Assembly: GCA_001247695.2 (NCBI GenBank)
Contig: LGRX02033546.1
Coordinates: forward strand, 1-24,426
Length of the DNA: 24,426 nt
Direction of reading: 5' to 3'
DNA from: Cymbomonas tetramitiformis
Taxonomy: Eukaryota; Chlorophyta; Pyramimonadophyceae; Pyramimonadales; Pyramimonadaceae
A program made the position numbers and the translations under genes. Numbering within the stretch: position 1 is the first letter of the stretch; each line of letters starts with the position of its first letter. Below are positions 21,401-24,426 of this stretch, in pieces. The notes under the pieces were generated by a model. It worked only from the letters and a program-made list of their open reading frames with translations, ran no database searches and was not told the origin of the DNA.

Positions 21401-22831
21401 CTCGCGGATGTGACTGATGAATGTCGGCCAAAGGGGGTGTGAAGTGGTTTGATTCTCCCAGCAGGGTTCAGTTGCGGCTTTGATAGGGCACGCTTGTCCG
21501 TCGAGTGCGCGCGCGTCTGTGCCGCGCCGTCATGCACCTCGGCGAAGCGCGGTACACGCGATTCCGCGCAGCTGGGAACACAGTGGCGTGCCAAGGGACT
21601 TTAAAACCCAACCCGCTAGATTATAGAACTGCGAGACTTCATACTTGCATTCTTGCAGGTTGTGTTCGGTCTGTTCCGTACCACGACCTCGAAGACGGTC
21701 GATTGGCTCACTCCCCTTCCAGCGATCATCACGATGGCCGTCGCTAAAAGGGAAAACAACAGGTTGCTAGCCGCAAAGCAAAGAAAGATGCTCGTGAGCG
21801 TCGGCAAGCTCGCTGTCTGCACATTTTCCCACGGTGCATAAGTGAATAAATAAGATGCCACCAAAATCGGTGCGCCCGCTTTGAGAGTCCCATATTGTTT
21901 CGGGACAAACGTCGTGCACTTCAGTGTGTTATGAAAACGCGTGCTTCGGACTGCACTCTTCCTCTGAGGCGAATAGAACAGCGCGATTTGATAGCTTCAC
22001 CTTCCTTCCTCCTTATTTCCTATGGGATAAGGACACCGACGACCGATGGCAGAAAGCAATCCAGAAACTCACGAAACGCACAGAAACGATAGCGACTCCA
22101 CTGCTGGGACAACAACTTGAGCGTGGAAACTGAGTGTGCTGCTCTTGAAAATATGAGTCGCCAACTCCGCCAACAAAATATGGCAAACCACATCAACGGC
22201 GTGCGCAACATTCCACAGGTCGTTGCGGTGAGCAAGACACACCCCAAATGCGTTGAAGATAAACCAGAGCTTTACTCCTTGGATATTAGTACTGGCAGCC
22301 GCCATTGCCAAGCTGGTAAACGCCATCGTGGTCCCCAGTCTGAAGAGAGTGCAAACGTAAACTCAGCGGGCTAAAGGTCGCCAGGTTTGAAGTGCTTTGA
22401 GGGCACAAACATATTGAAAGCGCAATGCACAAAGAAAGAGAGGATGGGGAACCTGCGCAAAAGAGGGACCTCTGAGTAAAAGATGCAGCCTACGTGTCTA
22501 AAGTTATTTGTGCAAAGCATACTGCTCAGGATTCGCCAAACCGTTGGGGGAGAAACTGAAGACCATCCAAAAGAGCTGGCGTACATGAATGTAATAATCC
22601 ATTTCGCTAAAGTGCGACGTCGCGGAATTTCTCTTGGGTGATTGTACTGATCGAATCTCCACAAGGGGTTCGCACTTCTCGCATGCGACGTCTCTTCGAC
22701 GTAGTTCAAGCTTTCATACTGCAGGTGACGAACGCGAGTTCAGGCGCCGTTCTTGCAGGAGACTTTCCAATTTGCACGAATACTCCACCTGCATGGGTTA
22801 AAGCCTCGATTCTCACCTTGTGGAAAGACAT
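337..22831 (-). CDS. ClC-family chloride channel/transporter, multi-exon, 3' end off window
   Basis: A ClC protein is a membrane dimer that moves chloride or nitrate, as a channel or as an anion/proton exchanger, with two cytoplasmic CBS domains. Exons in transcript order: 22831-22817 (start, least sure), 22718-22585, 22339-22243, 21816-21712, [about 10 residues not found], 20645-20586, 20153-20060, 19843-19789, 19020-18948, 18588-18463, 18150-18103, 17819-17741, 14783-14703, 14406-14318, 14058-13948, 13796-13654, 13389-13176, 12772-12683, 2032-1952, 1457-1341, 1146-866, 417-337. All introns are GT..AG and phases agree at every joined junction. Family landmarks in order are the ESLNY N-terminus, YLNGVD, GMDGP (for GKEGP), AAFGSPVAGFLYALE, AGLLGA, YNDLA, GVIIPSLL, GAAAYSGGIMR, STNHNGFP (CBS1) and PAPYIV...FRQLG (CBS2). 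The 724 codons found fit plant CLCs of about 780 residues. The odd ion-site residues are listed as a finding. The retroelement island lies in the intron 2033-12682. Confidence 0.93.
418..865. other. ClC intron, no other feature
   Basis: Intron between the linker exon and the CBS2 exon. I see no repeat or coding signal in it. Confidence 0.6.
866..1146 (-). CDS. ClC exon: linker between CBS1 and CBS2
   Basis: Ninety-three codons plus 2 nt. Acceptor CACCTGCAG, donor CCG|GTGGGC. The start is charged and helical (ALVKRELEKRA), followed by a Ser/Pro/Thr-rich stretch, and it ends with DLQVDLR, matching the VDLxxxxxxxPYTV lead-in to CBS2. The linker is poorly conserved in the family, so support comes from the ends, phase and continuous open frame. 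Confidence 0.8.
1278..1318. repeat. Purine-rich low-complexity tract
   Basis: A GA-rich run (gagagagagagaaagaaagg, then a G/A run) inside the intron 1147-1340. Read on the gene strand it is a pyrimidine run. Confidence 0.7.
1341..1457 (-). CDS. ClC exon: CBS1 core
   Basis: Thirty-nine codons, phase 0 at both ends, acceptor CAAACGCAG, donor AAG|GTGACT. LMQVLSSTNHNGFPIVV and LVTGFVLR are the hallmark CBS1 strings of ClC proteins (LxxTxHNGFPVV ... GLILR). Confidence 0.95.
1874..1935. repeat. 30-bp tandem repeat, two copies
   Basis: The string CTGAGCACCGTAGATAT recurs with a 30-bp period (CCGTAGATAT at 1891 and 1921) in the intron just below the CBS1 start exon. Confidence 0.85.
1952..2032 (-). 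CDS. ClC exon: start of CBS1
   Basis: Twenty-seven codons, phase 0 at both ends, acceptor GATCGCAG, donor CAG|GTGACT. LVAGDIVASREVVCFRQ matches the opening of ClC CBS1 (LTAxDVMxxPVVxxR). Confidence 0.88.
2171..2272. repeat. 44-bp tandem repeat, about 2.3 copies
   Basis: AACGTTGAGATAACCACCCC and AACGTCGAGATAACCACCCC occur 44 bp apart, each followed by CTTCAGCCCC; a partial third copy (CACGTCGGGA) follows. It is in the big ClC intron before the retroelement island. Confidence 0.85.
2376..2440 (+). repeat. Fragment of the 13-bp GC-rich satellite
   Basis: Sixty-five bases of the CGCGCGCGGCTCGCTGTCCC type abut the left end of element A. The unit and orientation are the same as in the large arrays at 9106 and 11791. 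Confidence 0.85.
2441..2835 (+). promoter_or_regulatory. Element A leader, copy 1
   Basis: A 395-bp AT-richer non-coding leader ahead of the Gag ATG. A TATA-like string TATATAA lies at 2795-2801, about 35 bp before the ATG, and could be a promoter. The whole leader recurs at 8400-8795. Confidence 0.6.
2836..5283 (+). CDS. Element A Gag-like protein with in-frame TAG
   Basis: One reading frame of 815 codons interrupted by a single TAG at 4564-4566 (codon 577); the frame continues unchanged to TGA at 5281-5283. Residues 124-239 are Cys/His-rich: CPC at 124, CEC near 191, HRAC near 211 and CSRC at 236-239. The spacing recalls a PHD/RING-type zinc finger. A second metal-binding motif CPLCGGPH is at 755-762, followed by more Cys residues, in the position of a Gag zinc knuckle. 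The middle is Pro/Thr/Gln-rich and low in predicted structure. Gag function (particle assembly, RNA binding) is inferred from position before RT and from the C-terminal zinc motif. TAG may be a point mutation, a sequencing error or readthrough. Confidence 0.75.
5416..8148 (+). pseudogene. Element A reverse transcriptase-RNase H polyprotein, frameshifted
   Basis: First ATG of the frame is at 5416 (the frame is open from 5284). An N-terminal region of about 220 residues unlike known domains precedes RT. RT motifs are LMDGFDLSDAFWN (catalytic Asp, near 6278) and VFVDDGH with the YxDD box as FVDD at 6503-6514, then AAVVGKFQFLAPLV as the thumb-side block. RNase H shows TMDASGW (Asp at 7119), a Glu in STVELLG, SDNSTTV (Asp at 7296) and GKENDLSDGLLR. 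A C-terminal segment with VFVLPVWDTYDWWPLV follows, then a Cys-rich tail (CPSC, CCLACGRMLCQRCC) to 8148. The coding frame moves near 6183, 6900 and 7945, so the copy as given is broken. It would make cDNA from element RNA and remove the RNA strand. Confidence 0.85.
8149..8399 (+). other. Element A 3' tail
   Basis: Non-coding 250 bp after the Cys-rich tail. It contains a 25-bp direct repeat in two copies (AAGCATGAGTACAGCACAAG at 8316 and AAGCATGTGTACAGCACAAG at 8341) shortly before the junction with the second copy. No poly(A) tract. Confidence 0.65.
8400..9105 (+). mobile_element. Element A, truncated second copy (head-to-tail)
   Basis: Repeats 2441-3145: leader 8400-8795 and the first 103 codons of Gag from the ATG at 8796. 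By eye, all six differences from copy 1 (five substitutions, one A-tract indel) fall in the first 115 bp; the following 590 bp look identical. After GATTC at 9105 the sequence changes abruptly to the GC satellite, and the Gag frame runs on into satellite for about 97 codons to a stop at 9398. Confidence 0.9.
9106..10199 (+). repeat. 13-bp GC-rich satellite array 1
   Basis: The unit is TCGCTGTCSCGGS (for example TCGCTGTCCCGGG or TCGCTGTCGCGGC), with shorter TCGCGCGCGGC variants. A block of about 140 bp starting at 9541 recurs at 9689, a 148-bp higher-order step. A non-unit island lies at about 9470-9528. The canonical unit contains no stop codon in any frame on either strand, so the long open frames here are not evidence of genes. 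Confidence 0.93.
10200..10231. repeat. AT-rich inverted repeat at satellite/element B junction
   Basis: AAATAATT and AATTATTT arms with inner AGAAA/TTTCT pairing give a near-perfect 14-bp stem with one mismatch and a 4-nt loop, exactly where the satellite ends. Confidence 0.85.
10262..10545 (+). promoter_or_regulatory. Series of short hairpins in element B leader
   Basis: Perfect or near-perfect stems are: GAGCC/GGCTC with loop CGA (10269-10281); TGTCACGG/CCGTGACA with loop GGGAA (10387-10407); ATCTGTGTTC/GAACACAGAT (10418-10448); ATCTGTGTT/AACACAGAT continuing into CATGC/GCATG with a GGA loop and one bulged C (10473-10504); GGGC/GCCC with loop GGA (10532-10542). The motif GC[AG]GAGC recurs at 10332, 10430, 10485 and 10534, three times at or near a loop. 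An RNA role is likely but unknown. Confidence 0.75.
10696..11792 (+). pseudogene. Element B Gag-like protein, two frameshifts, 3' end lost
   Basis: Starts at ATG 10696 (MAAANEATN...). The N-terminal 85 residues are helical, with NVDKKCDAVAPALDRC. The frame moves near 10955 into EALVEAAEQCVEVLV and then an acidic Glu/Asp stretch (DDENEEEEEADG). The core has FLNYISWIVSLDNRY and WADLYDFDTQVRDDM, a pattern like the capsid part of Gag proteins in DIRS/Ngaro- and Ty3-like elements. A second shift near 11630 leads to a Lys/Arg/Gly-rich tail and VCDFFQLGG, perhaps the beginning of a zinc finger, before satellite takes over at about 11792. The capsid assignment is inference from composition and layout. 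Confidence 0.65.
11793..12572 (+). repeat. 13-bp GC-rich satellite array 2
   Basis: The unit and orientation are as in array 1, more degenerate toward the right (ccgccgtcgcggctcg and similar). It extends the element B frame by several hundred meaningless codons and ends about 110 bp before the ClC exon at 12683. Confidence 0.93.
12683..12772 (-). CDS. ClC exon: last membrane helix (VLLVSKSVAD)
   Basis: Thirty codons, phase 0 at both ends, acceptor GGAGGCAG, donor CCG|GTGACT. VLLVSKSVADRLSDSL aligns with VLLIAKTVGDSFNPSIY, and VPMLP with the LPFLE that ends the membrane part. The chloride-coordinating Tyr of this helix is not present. The next exon is 10.65 kb away, past the retroelements. 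Confidence 0.92.
12773..13175. other. ClC intron with short direct repeats
   Basis: A 20-bp repeat GGGTCAGAAGGGTGTCCAGA / GGGTCGGAGGGGTGTCCAGA at 12898 and 12918, and TGTTACAGG twice at about 12972. Otherwise nothing recognised. Confidence 0.6.
13176..13389 (-). CDS. ClC exon: GVIIP loop and long helices
   Basis: One base plus 71 codons. Acceptor GAGGCAG, donor CTA|GTTCTG. SGVIIPSLLAGAGGGRLYG corresponds to SGxFxPxxxxGAxxGR; the Phe of GxFxP is Ile. ALLGAAAYSGGIMR and CIMLLEVTG follow as in the family. The donor is weak, but it gives exact phase and an intact helix. Confidence 0.93.
13654..13796 (-). CDS. ClC exon: VLFFNPQ...GMAVP
   Basis: Forty-seven codons plus 2 nt. Acceptor GAGGACAG, donor AG|GTGGCC. 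It encodes the LFFNPQ block, a helix LLLFSGVYIVLSLISHGMAV and the Pro that precedes the GxFxP ion-binding loop. Confidence 0.95.
13948..14058 (-). CDS. ClC exon: luminal Cys loop and YNDLA
   Basis: Thirty-seven codons, phase 0 at both ends, acceptor GACTGCAG, donor GCC|GTGCGC. It starts ECSDD and ends HYNDLA, matching the conserved F.C....YNDLA segment of ClC proteins. Confidence 0.95.
14318..14406 (-). CDS. ClC exon: RVMETMLISLMTSAAF helix
   Basis: Two bases plus 29 codons. Acceptor GCTCCAG, donor AAG|GTCACT. The helix and following LYFPYLHSIGCK match the ClC pattern with TS, a Pro and a Cys (TSVCLYGLPFLAKC in plants). Confidence 0.88.
14703..14783 (-). CDS. ClC exon: AGLLGAAYIKLN
   Basis: Two bases, 26 codons and one base; acceptor AAATGCAG, donor CTAG|GTGCGC. 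GLLGAAYIKLN is a standard ClC block. It is separated from the upstream exon by a 2.96-kb intron filled with duplicated repeats. Confidence 0.9.
14876..14897. repeat. Perfect 22-bp palindrome
   Basis: The sequence GGTGCGTCACA followed by its exact reverse complement, with no spacer. It sits in the 2.96-kb ClC intron. The core CACATGTG is an E-box-like string; binding is not shown. Confidence 0.9.
14898..17060. repeat. Nested, degenerate large duplications filling a ClC intron
   Basis: A composite unit occurs at 15195-15960 and again at 15960-17050. Its parts: block Q (15250 and 15965, beginning AATCAAGGGAAGACACAGAA), block R (15468 and 16185), block P (15620-15960 and 16708-17050, roughly 90% identical by eye). 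The second copy has an extra 330 bp at about 16375-16705, framed by its own repeat of about 67 bp (GTACATAGTG at 16387 and 16641). An older copy of part of P is at about 14908-15020. No coding function seen. Confidence 0.85.
17160..17425. repeat. Degenerate minisatellite with CTCTTAGGGTTTC core
   Basis: Five imperfect copies of about 58 bp with the core (CTCTTA/CTTTTA)(G/A)GG(T/C)TTC followed by CATTTCC-type text and ending in CCATCAC. A strong hairpin lies inside it at 17300-17331. Confidence 0.65.
17300..17331. repeat. Perfect 14-bp inverted repeat
   Basis: TTTGGGGAATCCGG (17300-17313) and its exact complement (17318-17331) around a 4-nt loop AACA. An alternative stem, CCGGTGTT (17293-17300) with AACACCGG (17314-17321), would compete with it. 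Confidence 0.9.
17426..17740. other. ClC intron, no other feature
   Basis: Moderately GC-rich sequence between the minisatellite and the exon at 17741. I see no repeat, and the open frames on both strands look like shadows. Confidence 0.5.
17741..17819 (-). CDS. ClC exon: first half of the ...LGLLAGLLGA helix
   Basis: Twenty-six codons plus 1 nt. Acceptor GGCGCAG; an alternative in-frame AG would start the exon at 17807. Donor CTCG|GTGCGT. It encodes DPMLLLAQTAVLGLL, which continues in phase into AGLLGAAYIKLN, the ClC LxGVxGGLLGxxxxxLN element. Confidence 0.85.
18103..18150 (-). CDS. ClC small exon
   Basis: Sixteen codons (DAAFGYFTGDLWQFPN), phase 0 at both ends, acceptor GTGCCCAG, consensus donor AAT|GTGAGT. 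It lies where other CLCs have the variable extracellular stretch with a Gly-Phe/Leu-xx-F pattern. Support is from splice signals, phase and position more than sequence conservation. Confidence 0.75.
18151..18462. other. ClC intron, no other feature
   Basis: A 312-bp intron between two well-supported exons. Nothing else is recognised. Confidence 0.55.
18463..18588 (-). CDS. ClC exon: helix with proton-glutamate position
   Basis: Forty-two codons, phase 0 at both ends, acceptor CTGCGCAG, donor AAG|GTGCGC. VAGFLYALEISSWW corresponds to VGGVLFALEEVATWW of plant CLCs. The second Glu of LEE, the proton glutamate of exchangers, is Ile here (ATA at 18561-18559). MTWRAF is a further family landmark. 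Confidence 0.95.
18589..18947. other. ClC intron with short C-rich repeats
   Basis: Contains CCCCCTCAGCCCCCTCAGCC near 18852 and an AT-richer stretch at 18735-18810. No gene is seen. Confidence 0.5.
18948..19020 (-). CDS. ClC exon: RRDLVTYGTAAGFTAAFGSP
   Basis: One base plus 24 codons. Acceptor GCTGCTGCAG, donor CCA|GTGCGT. The product carries the highly conserved DRRDLxxxGxAxGxxAAFxxP block of ClC proteins and joins in phase with VAGFLYALE of the next exon. Confidence 0.95.
19100..19755. repeat. 28-29-bp minisatellite with 57-bp dimers
   Basis: About 23 units of the type TGTCACATGCMTYGGTCGAG + CATAGTGT. From 19529 to about 19728 the array is organised as 57-bp dimers alternating TTTGTCACATGCATTGG and CACCACATGCCTCGG forms; the 19586 and 19643 dimers look identical. 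It lies in a ClC intron. Confidence 0.93.
19789..19843 (-). CDS. ClC exon: link to the RYFR motif
   Basis: Two bases, 17 codons and two bases. Acceptor GGGGTGCAG, donor CAG|GTATGG. It encodes NGSKWWRELKLLRYF and completes an Arg at the junction with the next exon, matching the ClC segment ...WRWLRYFxNDRDRRD. Confidence 0.85.
20060..20153 (-). CDS. ClC exon: GMDGP selectivity/gating block
   Basis: Thirty-one codons plus 1 nt, acceptor CGTGGCAG, donor TTG|GTGTGC. VGMDGPLLHVGGSIAAVFG aligns with GKEGPLVHIGSCIASLL of plant CLCs. The gating glutamate position holds Asp (GAC at 20105-20103) and Lys is Met. A degenerate copy of the first 72 bp lies directly upstream at 20154-20225. Confidence 0.92.
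20154..20225 (-). pseudogene. Tandem 72-bp duplicate of the ClC gating exon
   Basis: This 72-bp block duplicates 20082-20153, including the AG acceptor followed by GTGCT. It reads VLSSALAPSWKLMVGM where the neighbour reads VLGSTLALSGNLLVGM. After that a single-base deletion relative to the neighbour moves the GPPIHV portion out of frame. The copy stays open and in frame with the next exon, so it could be a 24-codon extension, an alternative exon or a dead duplicate; I favour dead. Confidence 0.7.
20226..20585. other. ClC intron, no other feature
   Basis: Intron between CYLNG and the gating exon. The plus-strand frame through it is a shadow; no repeat noted. Confidence 0.5.
20586..20645 (-). 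CDS. ClC exon: CYLNGVD loop
   Basis: Twenty codons, phase 0 at both ends, acceptor TTCGGCAG, donor AAG|GTGCAT. CYLNGVDMPGFLSVRTIFAK is the direct counterpart of the conserved ClC block [CA]YLNGVD.P that follows GSGIPE.K. Confidence 0.92.
20870..21090. repeat. G-rich degenerate minisatellite
   Basis: Four copies of about 55-60 bp sharing AAGAGACA-type text, ATTT.GGGGG.GGGG and CAGCAG(T/C)(G/A)C. One copy contains a run of ten G. The G runs could form quadruplex structures. It lies in the intron where the missing GxGIP exon should be. Confidence 0.75.
21140..21250. repeat. 71-bp tandem repeat, 1.5 copies
   Basis: GCAGACGTGGCAACGCCGCA followed by TCATGG occurs at 21153 and 21224, a 71-bp period. 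Confidence 0.85.
21251..21711. other. ClC intron, no other feature
   Basis: Remainder of the intron preceding 21712; no repeat and no convincing exon found, though I searched it for the GxGIP-coding segment. Confidence 0.5.
21712..21816 (-). CDS. ClC exon 4: hydrophobic helix before the selectivity loop
   Basis: Thirty-five codons, phase 0 at both ends, acceptor TGTGCAG, donor GGA|GTGAGC. It encodes a strongly hydrophobic segment (SNLLFSLLATAIVMIAG) at the place where plant CLCs have CNLVLTTLATVLCV. The next ten residues in the family (AAGxGIPEIK) have no convincing exon between here and 20645. Confidence 0.8.
21817..22242. other. ClC intron, no other feature
   Basis: A 426-bp intron, AT-richer than the rest of the gene. 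Nothing else is seen. Confidence 0.55.
22243..22339 (-). CDS. ClC exon 3: first helices
   Basis: One base plus 32 codons after a pyrimidine-rich acceptor (CTCTCTTCAG). Donor is GGG|GTGTGT. The product LGTTMAFTSLAMAAASTNIQ lines up with the ClC pattern IG..TG.....N.AVE.I.G.K, and is followed by a hydrophobic run (VKLWFIFNAFG). Confidence 0.85.
22585..22718 (-). CDS. ClC exon 2: cytoplasmic N-terminus and start of first helix
   Basis: Forty-four codons plus 2 nt. The acceptor is CACCTGCAG and the donor CAT|GTACGC. It encodes YESLNY, which matches the ESLDY element common at ClC N-termini, a basic stretch RRRTLAKW, then the beginning of the first membrane segment (WIITF). Phase 2 joins exactly to the next exon. 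Confidence 0.85.
22817..22831 (-). CDS. ClC exon 1, probable start codon
   Basis: The last codons before a strong donor (AAG|GTGAGA) read MSFHK in the phase required by the next exon. The ATG is at 22831-22829. A different open frame also crosses this stretch and would give a phase clash. The start is therefore an inference from phase and donor quality, and a further upstream exon is possible. Confidence 0.45.
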
Positions 22832-23196
22832 CCTGGGAAGGAGGAATAGCCAATTTTCCCACGCTGCTTTCGGTTGGAAGCTCGGAGTCTACGGAAGTGG
22901 AGGATCGGCGATCAGTAGGCGAGCTACAAAGAAAGTAAGGCTACTAAATCAAGTGTCCCGAAGTCCTTCAAGCCTTCGCCGAAAAGATTTTGCGTATGAT
23001 GTGAGCCATATGGATTACGTCGTGGATTCAACAGCAGCGACAATATCGTGTCACGAGAGCACTTGACCACGAGTATTAATGGATAAATTCATTTATTGGG
23101 CTATGGCCGTTCTGCCGATCTCTGGTATGGGCTAGGTTCCCTACTTGCGTCCATTCTAACACAAACTATCTCTGTCGATAGGGGCAACTATAACTC
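22832..23196. other. Region upstream of the ClC start
   Basis: Would contain the 5' UTR and promoter of the minus-strand ClC gene. The plus-strand open frame covering 22638-23066 overlaps the ClC exon at 22585-22718 and looks like a shadow. No TATA box can be assigned with confidence. Confidence 0.4.
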
Positions 23197-23228
23197 CACG
23201 CACGCACGCACGCGCACACACACACACT
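23197..23228. repeat. (ACGC)n/(AC)n microsatellite
   Basis: ACGC units followed by an AC run. Confidence 0.95.
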
Positions 23229-23507
23229 CTTCACCTAATGGTTCATGTGCTTACTTTCGTCCGAACCGAACGTTGGTCTCAGCAGCTACGATCCGGATGG
23301 CCATGCGATGGCCCTCACGCTCACCTCCTGTCGTGTGACGCTAGCTAACGGCAGCAGTAAAAGTCTAATAAGAGTAACCTTTCAACTCTCATCCCGATCC
23401 GATGTGGCGCTTGCTTCGCCTCTCGCATCGTCACGATCATCCCGATCGGAATCGATCATCATCGTGCCCCAGACCGAGGCGAGGCCACGGGGTTCGAGTG
23501 AGGCCCG

Positions 23508-23585
23508 TCCTTAAATCTGGTTTTGAGATTACGCGAGTCGCGTCGCGTCGCGTCGCGTCGCATCGCGTCTGACCAGATTTAAGGA
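23508..23585. repeat. Inverted-repeat-flanked (GTCGC)n cassette
   Basis: TCCTTAAATCTGGT (23508-23521) and its exact complement ACCAGATTTAAGGA (23572-23585) enclose 50 bp made mostly of GTCGC pentamers. It resembles a tiny foldback element; no flanking target duplication was identified. Confidence 0.85.
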
Positions 23586-23618
23586 TGAATAATTATGAGC
23601 GGACGGGAGGAGACCTGA

Positions 23619-23659
23619 GACGCTACGCTACGCTACGGTTCCTACGCTACGCTACGCTT
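23619..23659. repeat. (CTACG)n pentanucleotide repeat
   Basis: Two short runs of CTACG units separated by GTTC. Confidence 0.9.
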
Positions 23660-23930
23660 GTTATTGGTAATTATTGGGAAAAAATCGGAGATGAAATCGA
23701 AGATTCCCCCTCTTTTGGAAAAATGGGGGAAAATTCAGCGCGTTAACAGTGCAAATATTGACGCCCATATCGTAGGCTGTACACGACACAGTGTATGTTG
23801 TATGCATATTATATCAATTGAAGCCCCAGTGTTATGTTCTTATGTATATATAATTTTTAGAAATATTTTGCATATATAAATTAGGTCTTCATTCTGCCAA
23901 TTCCCAGAAGGGACAGGGTGTCACGGGCGC
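23660..23930. other. AT-rich spacer
   Basis: AT-rich sequence unlike the rest of the window (TATATAATTTTTAG, CATATATAAATT). No gene seen. Confidence 0.5.
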
Positions 23931-24426
23931 TGGGAGAGCTCCGCGCACATGCATTCCGATGAAACACACACATATTCTCAGCCTGTGGCAGCTCCGCGCA
24001 CATGCAGTCCCATGAGATACATATATACTCAGCCTGTGGCAGCTCCGCGCACATGCATTCCGATGAGATACATATATACTCAGCCTGTGGCACCCCAGCG
24101 CACATGCATTCTGATGAGATACATATATGCTCAGCTTGTGGCAGCTTCGCGCACATTCATTCTGATGAGATACATATATACCCAGCCTGTGGCAGCTCCG
24201 CGCACATGCATTTCGATGATACCCACATATACTCAGCCTGTCTCAGATCCGCGCACATGCATTTCGATGAGATACATATATACTCAGCTCGTGACAACTC
24301 ATGCATTCCAATGAGATACATATATACGCAGCATGTGGCAGCTCCGCGCACAAGCATTCCGATGAGATACATATATACTCAGCCTGTGGCACCCCCGCGC
24401 ACATGCATTCTGATGAGATACATATA
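23931..24426. repeat. 52-bp minisatellite running off the right edge
   Basis: About ten units of GAGATACATATATACTCAGC + CTGTGGCAGCTCCGCGCACA + TGCATTCCGAT, period about 51-53 bp. It combines an AT-rich half and a GC-rich half in each unit. It continues past 24426. Confidence 0.93.

Noticed and set aside
22638..23066. Plus-strand ORF of 142 codons
   Set aside because: It overlaps the ClC exon 22585-22718 on the other strand, matches no family and lies partly in the gene's 5' region.

Overview
This is nuclear DNA from a eukaryote. The coding sequence is split into short exons with GT..AG introns, and most of the window is intron, minisatellite and retroelement. High GC, GTGCGC/GTGACT-type splice donors and a plant-type ClC protein suggest a green alga; a prasinophyte such as Cymbomonas is a guess, not shown by the sequence. 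I see no prokaryotic operons, tRNA, rRNA or CRISPR.

The only host gene I can support is one large minus-strand gene for a ClC-family chloride channel/transporter. It runs from about 22831 (probable start) down past 337, and its last exon or exons are probably beyond the left edge. I reconstructed 21 exons (2174 bp, about 724 codons). Every exon-exon phase matches except across one missing stretch of about 10 residues, where the GxGIP selectivity motif should lie. The exons cover the amphipathic N-terminus, the membrane helices, CBS1, the linker and the first half of CBS2. Several residues that bind anions or couple protons in ClC proteins are replaced.

The intron between the last membrane exon (12683-12772) and the CBS1 exons (1952-2032) is 10.65 kb. 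It holds a retroelement island (about 2376-12572): satellite scrap, a complete 5.96-kb unit of element A (leader, Gag-like ORF, RT-RNase H ORF), a second head-to-tail copy of A cut after 706 bp, 1.1 kb of a 13-bp GC-rich satellite, the leader and gag of a second element B, then 0.78 kb of the same satellite. Element A has no recognisable protease, integrase or tyrosine recombinase. Both the second A copy and element B stop abruptly in satellite.

Other introns carry minisatellites: a nested duplication of about 0.75-1.1 kb at 15.2-17.05 kb, a 28/57-bp array at 19.1-19.75 kb and a G-rich array at 20.9-21.1 kb. The right end (23.2-24.4 kb), upstream of the gene, has simple repeats, a small inverted-repeat cassette and a 52-bp minisatellite running off the window. 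Most long open frames outside these genes are shadows, above all of the 13-bp satellite, whose canonical unit has no stop codon in any of six frames.
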